Shown: positions 45,391-56,896, numbered from the stretch's first letter. The stretch: DNA of 64,000 nucleotides from Mesorhizobium sp. B4-1-3 (GCF_006439355.1 NZ_VFTG01000004.1:124001-188000); one strand, 5' to 3'. Notes: a model not told the origin generated them from the sequence alone. Numbers and translations: made by a program.

Positions 45391-46332
45391 TCAATAGAAC
45401 CGGTAGTCCTGGGCAATCTCGTCGCCCAGCCTGGTGTTGTCGCGAATGAACTCGTGCAGGAACTCGTGCAGGCCGTGATCGAATATGTCCTTGATCGACC
45501 CTCTCTTGAGCAGCGCCTGGATCTTCTCGGCCGTGGCATGGCAGGCATGGCGCTCGCCGTAATCGTCGGCGAGGAATTTCAAATGCTCGCCGAGGAAGCG
45601 GTAGCAGAAGGTCAACGAGCGCGGCATGCGCACATTGAGGATCAGATAGTCGGCGATGTTCGTCGGCTTGTAGTCGGCTTCATAAACCCAACGATAGGAG
45701 CGATGCGCCGACACCGAGCGCAGGATCGACTCCCACTGGTAGTTGTCCAACGTCGAGCCGACCCAGGACAGCGAAGGTAGGAGCACATAATATTTCACGT
45801 CGAGGATGCGCGCCGTGTTGTCGGCGCGCTCGACATATGTGCCGAGCTGCGAGAAATCGAAGATCTCGTTGCGCAGCATCGTGCCGTAGAACGAGCCGCG
45901 GATCAGCGCCGTCTCGCGCTTGATGGCATCGAGCACGGTCGGCAGGTCGCGCTCGTCGATCGGCCGCGCCAGCATGCGCTTCAGCGACATCCACGCTTCA
46001 TTGATGCTTTCCCAGGTCTCGCGCGTCAGCGCCGTGCGCACCATGCGGGCATTGTTGCGCGCTGTCTCGATGGACGACATGGTGCTCGACGGGTTCGAGG
46101 TGTCGCGCAGCAGAAAGTCGGAGACGTTGGCGGCGGTGTACTCCTGATACTTCTGGCTGAAGGCAACGTCCGAGCCAGCGCTGAGCAACACCGAATTCCA
46201 CTCCTCGGATGCATCCTGGGTGCGCGTCAGCGCCATGCGCAGGCCGGCATCGACAAGGCGCGCCATGTTTTCGGCCCGCTCGATATAGCGGTTCATCCAG
46301 TAGAGACCGTTGGCGGTGCGGCCGAGAAGCAT
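45391..46332 (-). CDS. Alpha-E domain protein of the Anbu cluster
   Basis: A 313-residue, all-helical protein of the alpha-E family (DUF403). Typical segments are MLLGRTANGLYWMNRYIERAENMARL at the start (given here as two motifs, MLLGRTANGLYWMNRY and IERAENMARL), SSIETARNNARMVR near 88, and HGLHEFLHEFIRDNTRLGDE near the C-terminus. Paired with circularly permuted ATP-grasp proteins, where it is thought to form a peptide-ligase module. The ATG at 46332 matches the family start. A large imperfect inverted repeat separates it from the ATP-grasp gene upstream. Confidence 0.93.
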   Translation of the reverse strand: MLLGRTANGLYWMNRYIERAENMARLVDAGLRMALTRTQDASEEWNSVLLSAGSDVAFSQKYQEYTAANVSDFLLRDTSNPSSTMSSIETARNNARMVRTALTRETWESINEAWMSLKRMLARPIDERDLPTVLDAIKRETALIRGSFYGTMLRNEIFDFSQLGTYVERADNTARILDVKYYVLLPSLSWVGSTLDNYQWESILRSVSAHRSYRWVYEADYKPTNIADYLILNVRMPRSLTFCYRFLGEHLKFLADDYGERHACHATAEKIQALLKRGSIKDIFDHGLHEFLHEFIRDNTRLGDEIAQDYRFY

Positions 46333-46350
46333 GGGAAGGCCCTTCGGGCT

Positions 46351-46463
46351 AGTGAGTGGCGAATAGGGAGTAGTGAGTAGTAAGCAATTGAATTTCAACG
46401 GAGTATGGCATGCGCTTCCCCTCTACATTTCACTACTGACTACTCACTATTCCATACTCACTC
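46351..46463. repeat. Large imperfect inverted repeat between ATP-grasp and alpha-E genes
   Basis: Arms of about 33 bp (46351-46382 and 46429-46463) rich in AGTAGTGAGTAG repeats, pairing at roughly 29 of 34 positions around a 46-bp centre. It fills the intergenic region of the Anbu cluster and would form a long RNA hairpin. Confidence 0.75.
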
Positions 46464-46466
46464 ATA

Positions 46467-47903
46467 TCAATCATCCAACACCCACGTATCCTTCGTCCCG
46501 CCACCTTGCGAGGAATTGACGACAAGCGAACCTTCCTTCATGGCAACGCGCGTGAGGCCGCCTGGCACGATCTGAATGCGATCGGAGACCAGCACATACG
46601 GCCGAAGGTCGACATGGCGCGGCGACAGGCCTTTTTCGGTCAGAATCGGACAGGTCGACAGCGCCAGCGTCGGCTGGGCGATGTAGTTCGAGGGCTTCGC
46701 TTGCAGCTTCTTGGCGAACTCCTCACATTCCTTTTTTGTCGCCGCCGGGCCGACCAGCATCCCGTAGCCGCCGGAGCCATGCACTTCCTTGATCACCAGT
46801 TCGCCTATGTGCTCGAGCACATATTTGAGGCTGTCCGGCTCGGAGCAGCGCCAGGTCGGGATGTTGCCCAGGATCGCCTTGCGGCCGGTGTAGAACTCGA
46901 CGATCTCCGGCATATAGGAATAGATCGCCTTGTCGTCGGCGATGCCGGTGCCCGGCGCATTGGCGATGGTGATGTTGCCGGCGCGATAGACATCCATGAT
47001 GCCCGGGACGCCAAGCGCCGAGTCCGGCCGGAACGTCAGCGGATCGAGGAAGGCGTCGTCGACGCGACGGTAGAGCACGTCGATCTGCTTGTAGCCTTCG
47101 GTCGTGCGCATCGCGACATGGCCCTCGACGACGCGCAGATCCTGTCCTTCGACCAGTTGCACGCCCATCTGGTCAGCGAGGAAGGCGTGCTCGAAATAGG
47201 CCGAGTTGTAGGACCCAGGCGTCAGCACCGCGATGGTCGGCGTGCCTATGGCGCTTTGCGGCCTGACCGCCGCCAGCGACTGGCGCAGCAGCTGCGGATA
47301 GTTCTCGACCGGCCGCACCTTGATCTTCTGGAACAGCTCCGGAAAGAGCTGCATCATCGTCTCGCGGTTCTCCAGCATATAGGAGACGCCGGACGGCGTG
47401 CGGGCATTGTCCTCCAGCACGTAGAACTCGTTCTCCGAGATGCGGACGGTGTCGACGCCGATGATATGCGTATAGACGCCGGCCGGCGGCCTGACGCCGA
47501 TCATCTCGGGCAGGAAGGCCTCGTTCCTGGCGATAAGATCCTTGGGCACCCGCCCGGCGCGCAGGATCTCCTGGCGGTGGTAGATGTCGTCGAGAAAGGC
47601 GTTCAGTGCCTGCACGCGCTGTTCGATGCCCTGCGTCAGCCGCCGCCATTCCTGGCCGGAAAGGATACGCGGGACGATGTCGAAAGGGATCAGCCGCTCG
47701 GAAGCTTCCTGCTCGCCATAGACGGCAAAGGTGATGCCGGTCTTGCGGAAGACGCGCTCGGCGTCCTGCATCTTCTGGGTAAGCCTGGCCGGGTCCTGCT
47801 CCTTCAGCCAGCGATCGTAAGCCTCATAAGGTCTTCTCAATCCGGAGACTTCCGGAAGCATTTCGTCGAACGCTGCCAATCGCGTACTCCCCTCTGAGGA
47901 CAT
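46467..47903 (-). CDS. Circularly permuted type 2 ATP-grasp protein of the Anbu cluster
   Basis: A 478-residue protein with the CP_ATPgrasp_2 fold. Landmarks: FAVYGEQEASERLIPFDIVP near 70, EDNARTPSGVSYMLENRE (about 172-189, ATP-grasp catalytic Glu/Asn/Arg loop), LVIKEVHGSGGYGM (nucleotide-binding Lys) and VDLRPYVLV near the end. ATP-grasp enzymes ligate carboxylates to amines, so it is predicted to make peptide or amide bonds. It is the first gene of the cluster; the start MSSEGSTRL at 47903 has no strong ribosome site, and a TTG 11 codons upstream is an alternative. Confidence 0.92.
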   Translation of the reverse strand: MSSEGSTRLAAFDEMLPEVSGLRRPYEAYDRWLKEQDPARLTQKMQDAERVFRKTGITFAVYGEQEASERLIPFDIVPRILSGQEWRRLTQGIEQRVQALNAFLDDIYHRQEILRAGRVPKDLIARNEAFLPEMIGVRPPAGVYTHIIGVDTVRISENEFYVLEDNARTPSGVSYMLENRETMMQLFPELFQKIKVRPVENYPQLLRQSLAAVRPQSAIGTPTIAVLTPGSYNSAYFEHAFLADQMGVQLVEGQDLRVVEGHVAMRTTEGYKQIDVLYRRVDDAFLDPLTFRPDSALGVPGIMDVYRAGNITIANAPGTGIADDKAIYSYMPEIVEFYTGRKAILGNIPTWRCSEPDSLKYVLEHIGELVIKEVHGSGGYGMLVGPAATKKECEEFAKKLQAKPSNYIAQPTLALSTCPILTEKGLSPRHVDLRPYVLVSDRIQIVPGGLTRVAMKEGSLVVNSSQGGGTKDTWVLDD

Positions 47904-48048
47904 TTCACTGGCCCCGCCGGAGAAAATCAAGCGCAATCGGTGATTTAGGAAGCCGTGACGGCTACTCTATGCAAATTGCCTAAAATCAAGGCGCGGACAG
48001 CAAGGCCGGGTCAGCTCCTGCTTGCCGGCAGGGCACAGACAGGCCCGG

Positions 48049-48285
48049 TCAGAACGCCCGGAAGGTCACGATGGTGAAGGTGTCCTTGATTCCAGGCAGA
48101 ATCTGCACCCGCTCGTTGACGAAATGGCCGACGTCTTCCTCGTCGTCGATATAGAATTTGGCAAGCAGGTCGTAATTGCCCGCGGTCGAGTAGATCTCGG
48201 AGGCGATCTCGGCATCGGCGAGCGCGCTGGCAACCTCATAGGACTTGCCCAGGTCGCACTTGATCTGCACGAAAAATGCCTTCAT
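48049..48285 (-). CDS. Stand-alone Lrp/AsnC effector (RAM) domain protein
   Basis: A 78-residue protein made only of the AsnC-type ligand-binding/oligomerisation domain: MKAFFVQIKCDLGKSYEVASALADAE (MKAFFVQIKCDLGKSYEV plus AD) and the glycine-rich turn TAGNYDLLAKFYI. There is no DNA-binding domain. Such SAM/RAM-only proteins bind amino acids or regulate other Lrp proteins. It is upstream of the Anbu cluster on the same strand (145 bp gap). A family-B repeat begins 22 bp upstream of the start. Confidence 0.9.
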   Translation of the reverse strand: MKAFFVQIKCDLGKSYEVASALADAEIASEIYSTAGNYDLLAKFYIDDEEDVGHFVNERVQILPGIKDTFTIVTFRAF

Positions 48286-48306
48286 TGCCCGGTCCTGCCA
48301 GCCTCG

Positions 48307-48407
48307 GAGCAATTCCAGGAAAAGTGGCCTGGCGGTTTTCCGTCCGGAATTGCGTCAAACAAATAGTTGGAACGGGTCGGCGATTCCAGGAGCCGATCCG
48401 TTCCAAC
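48307..48407. repeat. Intergenic palindromic repeat, family B (copy 2)
   Basis: GAGCAATTCCAGGAAAAGTG ... CGGAATTGCGTCAAA followed by a strong second hairpin GTTGGAACGG ... CCGTTCCAAC. It occupies the divergent region between the AsnC-like gene and the DUF4864 gene. Confidence 0.8.
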
Positions 48408-48580
48408 GAATAAGCGGCCCTTGTGGCAGACTGCCGCCCGGCTTTCAAGCTTCACGCGCCGCGCACCTCAAAGAGCCTCCCGACGCTGAAATGGCGAAAT
48501 CTTCGCAGCGCGGCGAAACCAAGCCATGCCGCGACACGTATGTTAGATTCGTTCGCCAGCGAATTCCGGGGAGGCAGGCC

Positions 48581-49000
48581 ATGCGCCGCGCATTGTTAGC
48601 ACTAGCTCTCGTTCCGCTGCTTCTGGCCTCGCTTGCCTTCGCCGGCGATGCCGAGATCAAGGCCGCGCAGACCGTCATCGACAGCCAGTTGAAGGCCTTC
48701 ATCGCCGATGACGGCGCCACCGCCTACAGTTTCGCCGCGCCGAACGTGAAACGGATATTCCCGACCGTCGACACCTTCATGAACATGGTGACGAACGGCT
48801 ACGCGCCGGTGCGAAAACCCCAATCCTATTCCTTCGGCAAGGTCGAGCAGACCGCGCCTGGTTCGATCGTCCAGCAGGTGCTGATCGTTGGGCCCGACGG
48901 CAAGGACTACGAGGCGGTCTATACGCTGCAGCAGCAGGCGGACGGCAGTTTCAAGATCACCGGCTGCAGCCTGCGCGCCTCGACTTCGGTCAGCGCCTGA
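48581..49000 (+). CDS. Secreted DUF4864-like protein
   Basis: A 139-residue protein with a signal peptide (residues 1-21, ending LAFA) followed by IKAAQTVIDSQLKAFIADDG, APNVKRIFPTVDTFMNMV and a C-terminal sheet region (YEAVYTLQQQADGSFKITGC). This matches the DUF4864 layout, an NTF2-like exported family of unknown function. The ATG follows GGGGAGG. It is flanked on both sides by family-B repeats and looks monocistronic. Confidence 0.85.
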   Translation: MRRALLALALVPLLLASLAFAGDAEIKAAQTVIDSQLKAFIADDGATAYSFAAPNVKRIFPTVDTFMNMVTNGYAPVRKPQSYSFGKVEQTAPGSIVQQVLIVGPDGKDYEAVYTLQQQADGSFKITGCSLRASTSVSA

Positions 49001-49056
49001 GCAATCTCAGGAAAGCGCGGAGCGATTTCCGTCCGGAATTGCGTCAAAATAGATAT
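49000..49056. repeat. Intergenic palindromic repeat, family B (copy 3, short)
   Basis: GAGCAATCTCAGGAAAGCG ... CGGAATTGCGTCAAAATAGATA. Only the first of the two family-B hairpins is present. It lies between the convergent DUF4864 and tgt genes, starting in the stop codon. Confidence 0.7.
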
Positions 49057-49061
49057 CGGCG

Positions 49062-50192
49062 TCACAGCACCGGAATATCGCCCCTCGCCCAGCCTTCGGT
49101 GATCTCGGCGGCGCGCGCTTCGAAGGCTTGCGCCGCGATGGCCGCCCGGATGTCCTGCATCAGCTTCTGATAGTAGGACAGGTTGTTCCAGGTCAGCAGC
49201 ATGGCGCCGAGCGCTTCCTGCGAGCGCACGAGGTGGTGCAGATAGGCGCGCGAGTAATCGCGCGCAGCCGGGCAGTCGCTCTCCTCGTCGAGCGGCCGCG
49301 GATCGTCAGCATGGCGGGCATTCCTCAGATTGACCTTGCCGCGGCGCGTATAGGCAAGACCGTGGCGGCCAGCGCGCGTCGGCATCACGCAGTCGAACAT
49401 GTCGATGCCGCGCGCCACCGATTTCAATATATCGTCCGGCGTGCCGACGCCCATTAGATAGCGCGGCCTGTCGGCCGGCAGTTCCGGGCAGGTGATGTCG
49501 AGCATCTCCAGCATCACCGACTGCGGCTCGCCGACCGCCAGCCCGCCGACGGCATAACCCTTGAGGTCCATCGCCTTCAGGGCTTGAGCGGAGCGCAGAC
49601 GCAAGGCCGCGCTGTCGCCACCCTGGACGATGCCGAACATCGCCTTGCCCGGCTGGTCGCCGAACGCGGTCTTGCAGCGTTCGGCCCAGCGCAGCGACAA
49701 TTCCATGGCGCGCTCGATCTCCTTGGTCTTGGCCGGAAGCGCGGTGCACTCGTCGAGCTGCATCTGGATATCGGAATCGAGCAGTCCCTGGATCTCGATC
49801 GACCGTTCCGGCGACATTTCGTAAGGCGCGCCGTCGATATGCGAGCGGAAGGTGACGCCCTGTTCGGTCAATTTCCGGAGCTTCGACAGCGACATGACCT
49901 GAAAGCCGCCGCTGTCGGTCAGGATCGGATATGGCCAGCGCGCGAACTCATGCAGGCCGCCGAGCCGGGCGACGCGCTCGGCGCCTGGCCGCAGCATCAG
50001 ATGATAGGTGTTGCCGAGGATGATGTCGGCGCCGACGCCGCGCACCTGGTCCATATACATGGCCTTGACGGTGCCGCCGGTGCCGACCGGCATGAAGGCC
50101 GGCGTGCGGATCTCGCCGCGCGGCATCGAGACAAGACCGCGCCTGGCCTTGCCGTCGGTAGCAAGCACCTTGAAGGAAAACGTCTCAGCCAT
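49062..50192 (-). CDS. tgt: Queuine tRNA-ribosyltransferase (zinc ligands lost)
   Basis: Exchanges guanine 34 for preQ1 in GUN-anticodon tRNAs. The 376-residue TIM-barrel protein has the substrate loop [11 protein letters not shown] (about 92-102), [12 protein letters not shown] and the nucleophile region [14 protein letters not shown]. The C-terminal zinc site of E. coli Tgt (C302, C304, C307, H333) is Ser305, Cys307, Ala310 and Asn336 here, so zinc binding is unlikely. The start 50192 fits the family; an ATG at 50246 has a better ribosome site (GGAG) and overlaps the queA end, adding 18 residues. Operon with queA upstream. Confidence 0.94.
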   Translation of the reverse strand: MAETFSFKVLATDGKARRGLVSMPRGEIRTPAFMPVGTGGTVKAMYMDQVRGVGADIILGNTYHLMLRPGAERVARLGGLHEFARWPYPILTDSGGFQVMSLSKLRKLTEQGVTFRSHIDGAPYEMSPERSIEIQGLLDSDIQMQLDECTALPAKTKEIERAMELSLRWAERCKTAFGDQPGKAMFGIVQGGDSAALRLRSAQALKAMDLKGYAVGGLAVGEPQSVMLEMLDITCPELPADRPRYLMGVGTPDDILKSVARGIDMFDCVMPTRAGRHGLAYTRRGKVNLRNARHADDPRPLDEESDCPAARDYSRAYLHHLVRSQEALGAMLLTWNNLSYYQKLMQDIRAAIAAQAFEARAAEITEGWARGDIPVL

Positions 50193-50235
50193 TGAACTGC
50201 CCGTCGATGGCCGGCGCGCAGACTGTCTTTCGAGA

Positions 50236-51324
50236 TCAACGTCCATCGCTTGTCTCCGCTCGAAAAAGCAGGCTGGCATCGCCATAAGAATAGAACCTGT
50301 AGCGGTCCTCGATCGCATGCGCATAGGCCGAACGCATCGTCTCCAGCCCGCTGAAGGCCGAGACCAGCATGAACAGCGTCGAGCGCGGCAGATGGAAATT
50401 GGTCATCAGCATGTCGGCGGTGCGGAAGCGATGGCCGGGCGTGATGAAGATATCGGTAGGCCCCGACCAGGGCTCGATCCTGCCGTCGTCAAGAGCCGCA
50501 CTCTCGAGCAGGCGCAGCGACGTCGTGCCGACGCAGACGATCCGCCCTCCCCGCGCCTTCGCCGCGTTGAGCGCCGCCGCCGTATCCGGGCTCACCGAGC
50601 CGGTCTCGGCATGCATCTTGTGATCGGCCGTGTCGTCGGCCTTGACCGGCAGGAAGGTACCGGCGCCGACATGCAGCGTGACGAAGCGGCGCTCGATGCC
50701 GTGGGCGTCGAGCGCGGCGAACAGCTCCGGCGTGAAATGCAGCCCGGCGGTAGGGGCAGCAACGGCGCCCTCTTCCCTGGCATAGATCGTCTGGTAATCG
50801 GCGCGGTCGCGCTCGTCGTCATCTCGCTTGGAGGCGATGTAAGGCGGCAGCGGGATGTGGCCGACCGCATGCAGCGCCTCGTCGAGGAACGGCCCGGACA
50901 GGTCGAAGCCGAGCAGCGCCTCGCCCGCCTCGCGCTTCTCGAGCACCGTCGCGTCGAGTTGGCCGAGGAAGCAGGAATTCTGGTCATGGCCGAAATGGAT
51001 GCGGTCGCCGGCGGCGATGCGTTTGCCCGGCCGCATGAAGGCCTGCCAGCGGTCCGGCGCCACGCGCATATGCAGCGTCGCCTCGACCTGCGCCACCGCC
51101 TCGCCGCGCTTGCGCATGCCTTTGAGCTGCGCCGGAATAACCTTGGTGTCATTGAACACCAGCACGTCGCCTTCGCGAAGCAGCGACGGCAGATCGGAGA
51201 CGATGCGATCCTGCAGCGTTTCGCCCGGTTTGACGACGAGCAGCCTGGCGCTGTCGCGCGGCTCCGCCGGGCGAAGCGCGATGCGCTCCTCCGGCAAGTC
51301 GAAGTCGAACAGGTCGACGCGCAT
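50236..51324 (-). CDS. queA: S-adenosylmethionine:tRNA ribosyltransferase-isomerase
   Basis: Transfers and rearranges the ribosyl of SAM onto preQ1-tRNA to form epoxyqueuosine. The 362-residue protein opens [29 protein letters not shown] ([16 protein letters not shown] then [11 protein letters not shown]), contains [25 protein letters not shown] and the C-terminal [16 protein letters not shown]. Its length is typical. The ATG overlaps the stop of the DMT-type transporter gene (TAATG). Downstream tgt completes a queuosine pair. Confidence 0.96.
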   Translation of the reverse strand: MRVDLFDFDLPEERIALRPAEPRDSARLLVVKPGETLQDRIVSDLPSLLREGDVLVFNDTKVIPAQLKGMRKRGEAVAQVEATLHMRVAPDRWQAFMRPGKRIAAGDRIHFGHDQNSCFLGQLDATVLEKREAGEALLGFDLSGPFLDEALHAVGHIPLPPYIASKRDDDERDRADYQTIYAREEGAVAAPTAGLHFTPELFAALDAHGIERRFVTLHVGAGTFLPVKADDTADHKMHAETGSVSPDTAAALNAAKARGGRIVCVGTTSLRLLESAALDDGRIEPWSGPTDIFITPGHRFRTADMLMTNFHLPRSTLFMLVSAFSGLETMRSAYAHAIEDRYRFYSYGDASLLFRAETSDGR

Positions 51325-51773
51325 TAGAAAAGCCGGATAAGCAGCGCCCCGGCAAGCAAGAGCACGGCGCCGGCGACGCGGCCAAGCGAGATTTCGCGCA
51401 CCGCCACGCCAAGGAAGCCGGCGCGGTCGATCAGCATGCCGGCAATCAGCTGGCCGGCGACCAGAAAGGCCATCAGCGCGGCGGCGCCGATCCGCGGCGT
51501 CAGGATCGTCGACAGCGTCACATAGAAGCCGCCGAGCATACCGCCGGCAATGAACAGCCACGGCGCCGGCGCCTTCCAGTCGAGCGAGATGCCCTGCAGC
51601 TTCACCACTGTGATGGAGATGATGCCGAGCACGATGGCGCCGGACAGGAAGGAAAAGGCGGCGGCCGCGACCGGAAGGCCGAGGCCCTTTGCCAATTGCG
51701 AATTGATCGGTGCCTGGATGGCGATGAAGGCGCCGGACAGGATACCAAGCAGGGACCAGACAGCGCCCATCAT
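51324..51773 (-). CDS. DMT-superfamily membrane protein (DUF606/YdcZ type)
   Basis: A 149-residue protein with five hydrophobic helices, matching the short DUF606 members of the drug/metabolite transporter superfamily that work as pairs: [21 protein letters not shown] near 20-40, [19 protein letters not shown] near 70 and [19 protein letters not shown]. Substrate unknown. Two adjacent ATGs exist; the first (51773) is taken. It is translationally coupled to queA (TAATG), ten bp after ppiB, so a ppiA-ppiB-DMT-queA-tgt operon is plausible. Confidence 0.9.
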   Translation of the reverse strand: MMGAVWSLLGILSGAFIAIQAPINSQLAKGLGLPVAAAAFSFLSGAIVLGIISITVVKLQGISLDWKAPAPWLFIAGGMLGGFYVTLSTILTPRIGAAALMAFLVAGQLIAGMLIDRAGFLGVAVREISLGRVAGAVLLLAGALLIRLF

Positions 51774-51783
51774 CGTTCCGCCC

Positions 51784-52296
51784 TTACTTGACGTCGGCCG
51801 CGACCTTCAGCGACACGATCTTGTCGGGATCCTGCACCGGCTCGCCGCGCTTGATCTTGTCGACGTTCTCCATGCCTTCGATGACCTGGCCCCAAACCGT
51901 GTACTGGCGGTTGAGGAAGGCGGCGTCGTCGAAGCAGATAAAGAACTGCGAATTCGCCGAGTTCGGGTTCTGTGCCCGAGCCATCGAGCAGGCGCCGCGA
52001 CCGTGATTGGCGTTGGAGAACTCGGCCTTCAGATCCGGCTTGTCGGAGCCGCCCATGCCCGCGCGCGACGGCGCATAGGTCGGCTTCGAGGAATTGCCGA
52101 ACTTGACGTCGCCGGTCTGCGCCATGAAGCCGTCGATGACGCGGTGGAATACCACGCCGTCATAGGCGCCCTCACGCGCCAGTTCCTTGATGCGGGCGAC
52201 GTGCCCGGGCGCCAGCTCGGGATACATCTCGATGACGACCGGGCCCTTGGTCGTCTCCATGATCAGCGCGTTCTCGCGATCCTTGATATCAGCCAT
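51784..52296 (-). CDS. ppiB: Cytoplasmic cyclophilin-type peptidyl-prolyl isomerase
   Basis: A 170-residue cyclophilin that isomerises X-Pro bonds. The core motif GVVFHRVIDGFMAQTGD (about 47-63), the FSNANHGRGACSMAR segment and NSANSQFFICF (about 111-121) with the catalytic Phe/Gln residues are all present. No signal peptide, so it acts in the cytoplasm. AAGGAT ribosome site. It follows the periplasmic paralogue by 30 bp; the two likely arose by duplication. Confidence 0.94.
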   Translation of the reverse strand: MADIKDRENALIMETTKGPVVIEMYPELAPGHVARIKELAREGAYDGVVFHRVIDGFMAQTGDVKFGNSSKPTYAPSRAGMGGSDKPDLKAEFSNANHGRGACSMARAQNPNSANSQFFICFDDAAFLNRQYTVWGQVIEGMENVDKIKRGEPVQDPDKIVSLKVAADVK

Positions 52297-52326
52297 GTCA
52301 GAAATCCTTTTTGAAAATTGAGGGAG

Positions 52327-52932
52327 TTATTTGCCGTCGGCCGCGATCCGAACCTTGATCATCCGGTCGGGGTCGGCGACCGTGCCGTTGTCGGCCTCGT
52401 CGCCCTTCTTGATCTTGTCGACGAGATCCATGCCGCCGACCACCTTGCCGACGATGGTATATTGGCCGTCGAGGTTCGGCGCCGGCGCGAACATGATGAA
52501 GAATTGCGAGTTCGCCGAATTCGGGTCCTGCGAGCGGGCCATGCCGACCACGCCGCGCGTGAACTGCTCGCTCTGCGAGAACTCGGCCGGCAGGTCGGGA
52601 AGGTCGGAACCGCCGGTGCCGACGGCTTGCGGGTTGAAGCCCTTCTTCATGTTGCCGAATTTGACGTCGCCGGTCTGCGCCATGAAGCCGCCGATGACGC
52701 GGTGGAAGGCGACGTTGTCATAGGCGCCGTCGCGCACCAGCTTCTTGATCTGCGCCACGTGCTTGGGCGCCAGATCGGGACGCAACGCGATGGTCACATC
52801 GCCGTCCTTGAGCGTGATGATCATGGTGTTTTCCTTGTCGGCGGCGCCGGCCGGCCCGGATATCGAGAAAAGGGATGCCGCGACAAGGCCGGCAAGCACG
52901 ACAAGGAACGAAGCGAGCTTCCTCAGCTGCAT
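52327..52932 (-). CDS. ppiA: Periplasmic cyclophilin-type peptidyl-prolyl isomerase
   Basis: A 201-residue paralogue of the downstream ppiB with a Sec signal peptide (residues 1-30, ending AGA). Catalytic motifs are NVAFHRVIGGFMAQTGD, GVVGMARSQDPNSANSQFF and the loop MFAPAPNLDGQYTIVGKV. Acts as a folding catalyst in the periplasm. The ATG has a GGAG ribosome site. It starts 19 bp after the coaD stop, so it is probably transcribed with coaD. Confidence 0.93.
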   Translation of the reverse strand: MQLRKLASFLVVLAGLVAASLFSISGPAGAADKENTMIITLKDGDVTIALRPDLAPKHVAQIKKLVRDGAYDNVAFHRVIGGFMAQTGDVKFGNMKKGFNPQAVGTGGSDLPDLPAEFSQSEQFTRGVVGMARSQDPNSANSQFFIMFAPAPNLDGQYTIVGKVVGGMDLVDKIKKGDEADNGTVADPDRMIKVRIAADGK

Positions 52933-52951
52933 AGGGATCTCCGGGAAAAGC

Positions 52952-53452
52952 CTATCTGGTGAACTTGGCGTTGAGCGCGCCGGCGACGGCCGCTGGCACG
53001 AATGGGCGGATGTCGCCGCCCATCGAGGCAATCTGGCGCACGAGTGTGGCGGTAATGGTGCGCACGGACGGGCTGGCGGGGAGAAAAACCGTCTGCAATT
53101 CCGGCGCCATCGTCTCGTTCATGCCGGCCATCTGCATCTCGTAGTCGAGGTCGGTGCCGTCACGCAGGCCTCGGATCATGATCGAGGCGCCGTGCTTGCG
53201 GGCCGCCTCGATGACCAGCCCGTCGAAGGCAACGACCTTGATGCGACCACCGTCGCGGCCGAACTCGGCCTTGGTCGCGGCCTCGATCAGCTCCACGCGT
53301 TCCTCGAAGGAAAACAATGGCTTCTTGCCCGGATGAATGCCGATCGCCGCATAGACGGTATCGGCCACTGCCAGCGCGGCTTTCAGCACGTCGAGATGGC
53401 CGTTGGTCAGCGGGTCGAAGGAGCCAGCGTAAAGGGCGGTGCGTTCGGTCAT
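52952..53452 (-). CDS. coaD: Phosphopantetheine adenylyltransferase
   Basis: Makes dephospho-CoA from 4'-phosphopantetheine and ATP, the fourth step of CoA synthesis. The 166-residue protein has [16 protein letters not shown] (T/HxGH motif, about 8-23), the [17 protein letters not shown] segment and the C-terminal SSTLVRQ-like [16 protein letters not shown]. The ribosome site is weak. It heads the leftward operon coaD, ppiA, ppiB, DMT protein, queA, tgt. A family-B repeat lies immediately upstream. Confidence 0.95.
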   Translation of the reverse strand: MTERTALYAGSFDPLTNGHLDVLKAALAVADTVYAAIGIHPGKKPLFSFEERVELIEAATKAEFGRDGGRIKVVAFDGLVIEAARKHGASIMIRGLRDGTDLDYEMQMAGMNETMAPELQTVFLPASPSVRTITATLVRQIASMGGDIRPFVPAAVAGALNAKFTR

Positions 53453-53464
53453 GGCAGGCTTCTA

Positions 53465-53560
53465 GAGCAATTCCAGGAAAAGTGTGAGCAGTTTTCCGTC
53501 CGGAATTGCGCAAAACAAAAAGATAGAACGGTCCGCCGTTTCCGACGAAACGCTTTAGGG
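53465..53560. repeat. Intergenic palindromic repeat, family B (copy 4)
   Basis: GAGCAATTCCAGGAAAAGTG ... TCCGGAATTGCGCAAAAC plus the start of the second hairpin (AGATAGAACGGTCC). It lies 13 bp upstream of coaD and would be in its promoter or leader region. Confidence 0.78.
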
Positions 53561-53736
53561 AGCCTCTCGAAGGATGGCAAATCCCACCGACCGGTCGGCC
53601 GTGAACCTTTTCGCGCCGATGAACGACAGATGAACGCGGCAATCACGATCGTTTCACGCAGCGTTCACTAGGTTGGCGCTTCAAGGAATGAAACCAAACC
53701 CCCATGTCATCGTTGTAAGCCCAGGAGAACACGCAA

Positions 53737-53886
53737 ATGCTGATCTACATGCTTGCCACTGCAATGACCATCGTGATGCTGATCGCGACTGCATTCGGAT
53801 TGCACCAAGAAGCGGCGCGGGTGCGCGTCAAGGCCAACACCAAGCGGCTCGATTTCGCGCATCGCAACGTCTATCGTCGTCACTGA
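53737..53886 (+). CDS. Small single-helix membrane protein (49 aa)
   Basis: A 49-residue protein too short for many gene finders. AGGAG lies eleven bases before the ATG. Residues 1-20 (MLIYMLATAMTIVMLIATAF) are a membrane helix and the rest is basic (RVRVKANTKRLDFAHRNVYR). The codon usage is normal for the region. No family is recognised; small basic single-pass proteins of this form are common in rhizobia. A hairpin terminator follows at 53901-53924 and gyrA converges. Confidence 0.65.
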   Translation: MLIYMLATAMTIVMLIATAFGLHQEAARVRVKANTKRLDFAHRNVYRRH

Positions 53887-53900
53887 TACCCGCCAAGACC

Positions 53901-53924
53901 GAGCCGGCCCAAAAGGCCGGTTGA
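53901..53924. terminator. Hairpin between the small protein gene and gyrA
   Basis: Stem CCGGCC/GGCCGG (53904-53909 and 53915-53920) extended by two weaker pairs, with a CAAAA loop. It sits in the convergent gap of 50 bp; it could act for both genes. No long T-tract. Confidence 0.55.
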
Positions 53925-53936
53925 GCCGGACGAAAT

Positions 53937-56723
<2,787 letters not shown>

Positions 56724-56896
56724 ATCAGGTCACAATCCAGTCGGGAATCACTGCATGCTTATATAGGAAGCCTCGCCGAAACTCCAATGTCGGCCGGACT
56801 TTTCCAGAGACAATTTTGATGGTAATTTCAAATGGATACCGCTGATTGCGACGATATGGCCACCGTCGTTTTCGCCGTCATGCGGCAAGGTCGGCG

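Noticed and set aside
46351..46463. Repeated AGTAG units as a CRISPR-like array
   Set aside because: The units are too short and irregular, spacers are absent and the arrangement is an inverted repeat.
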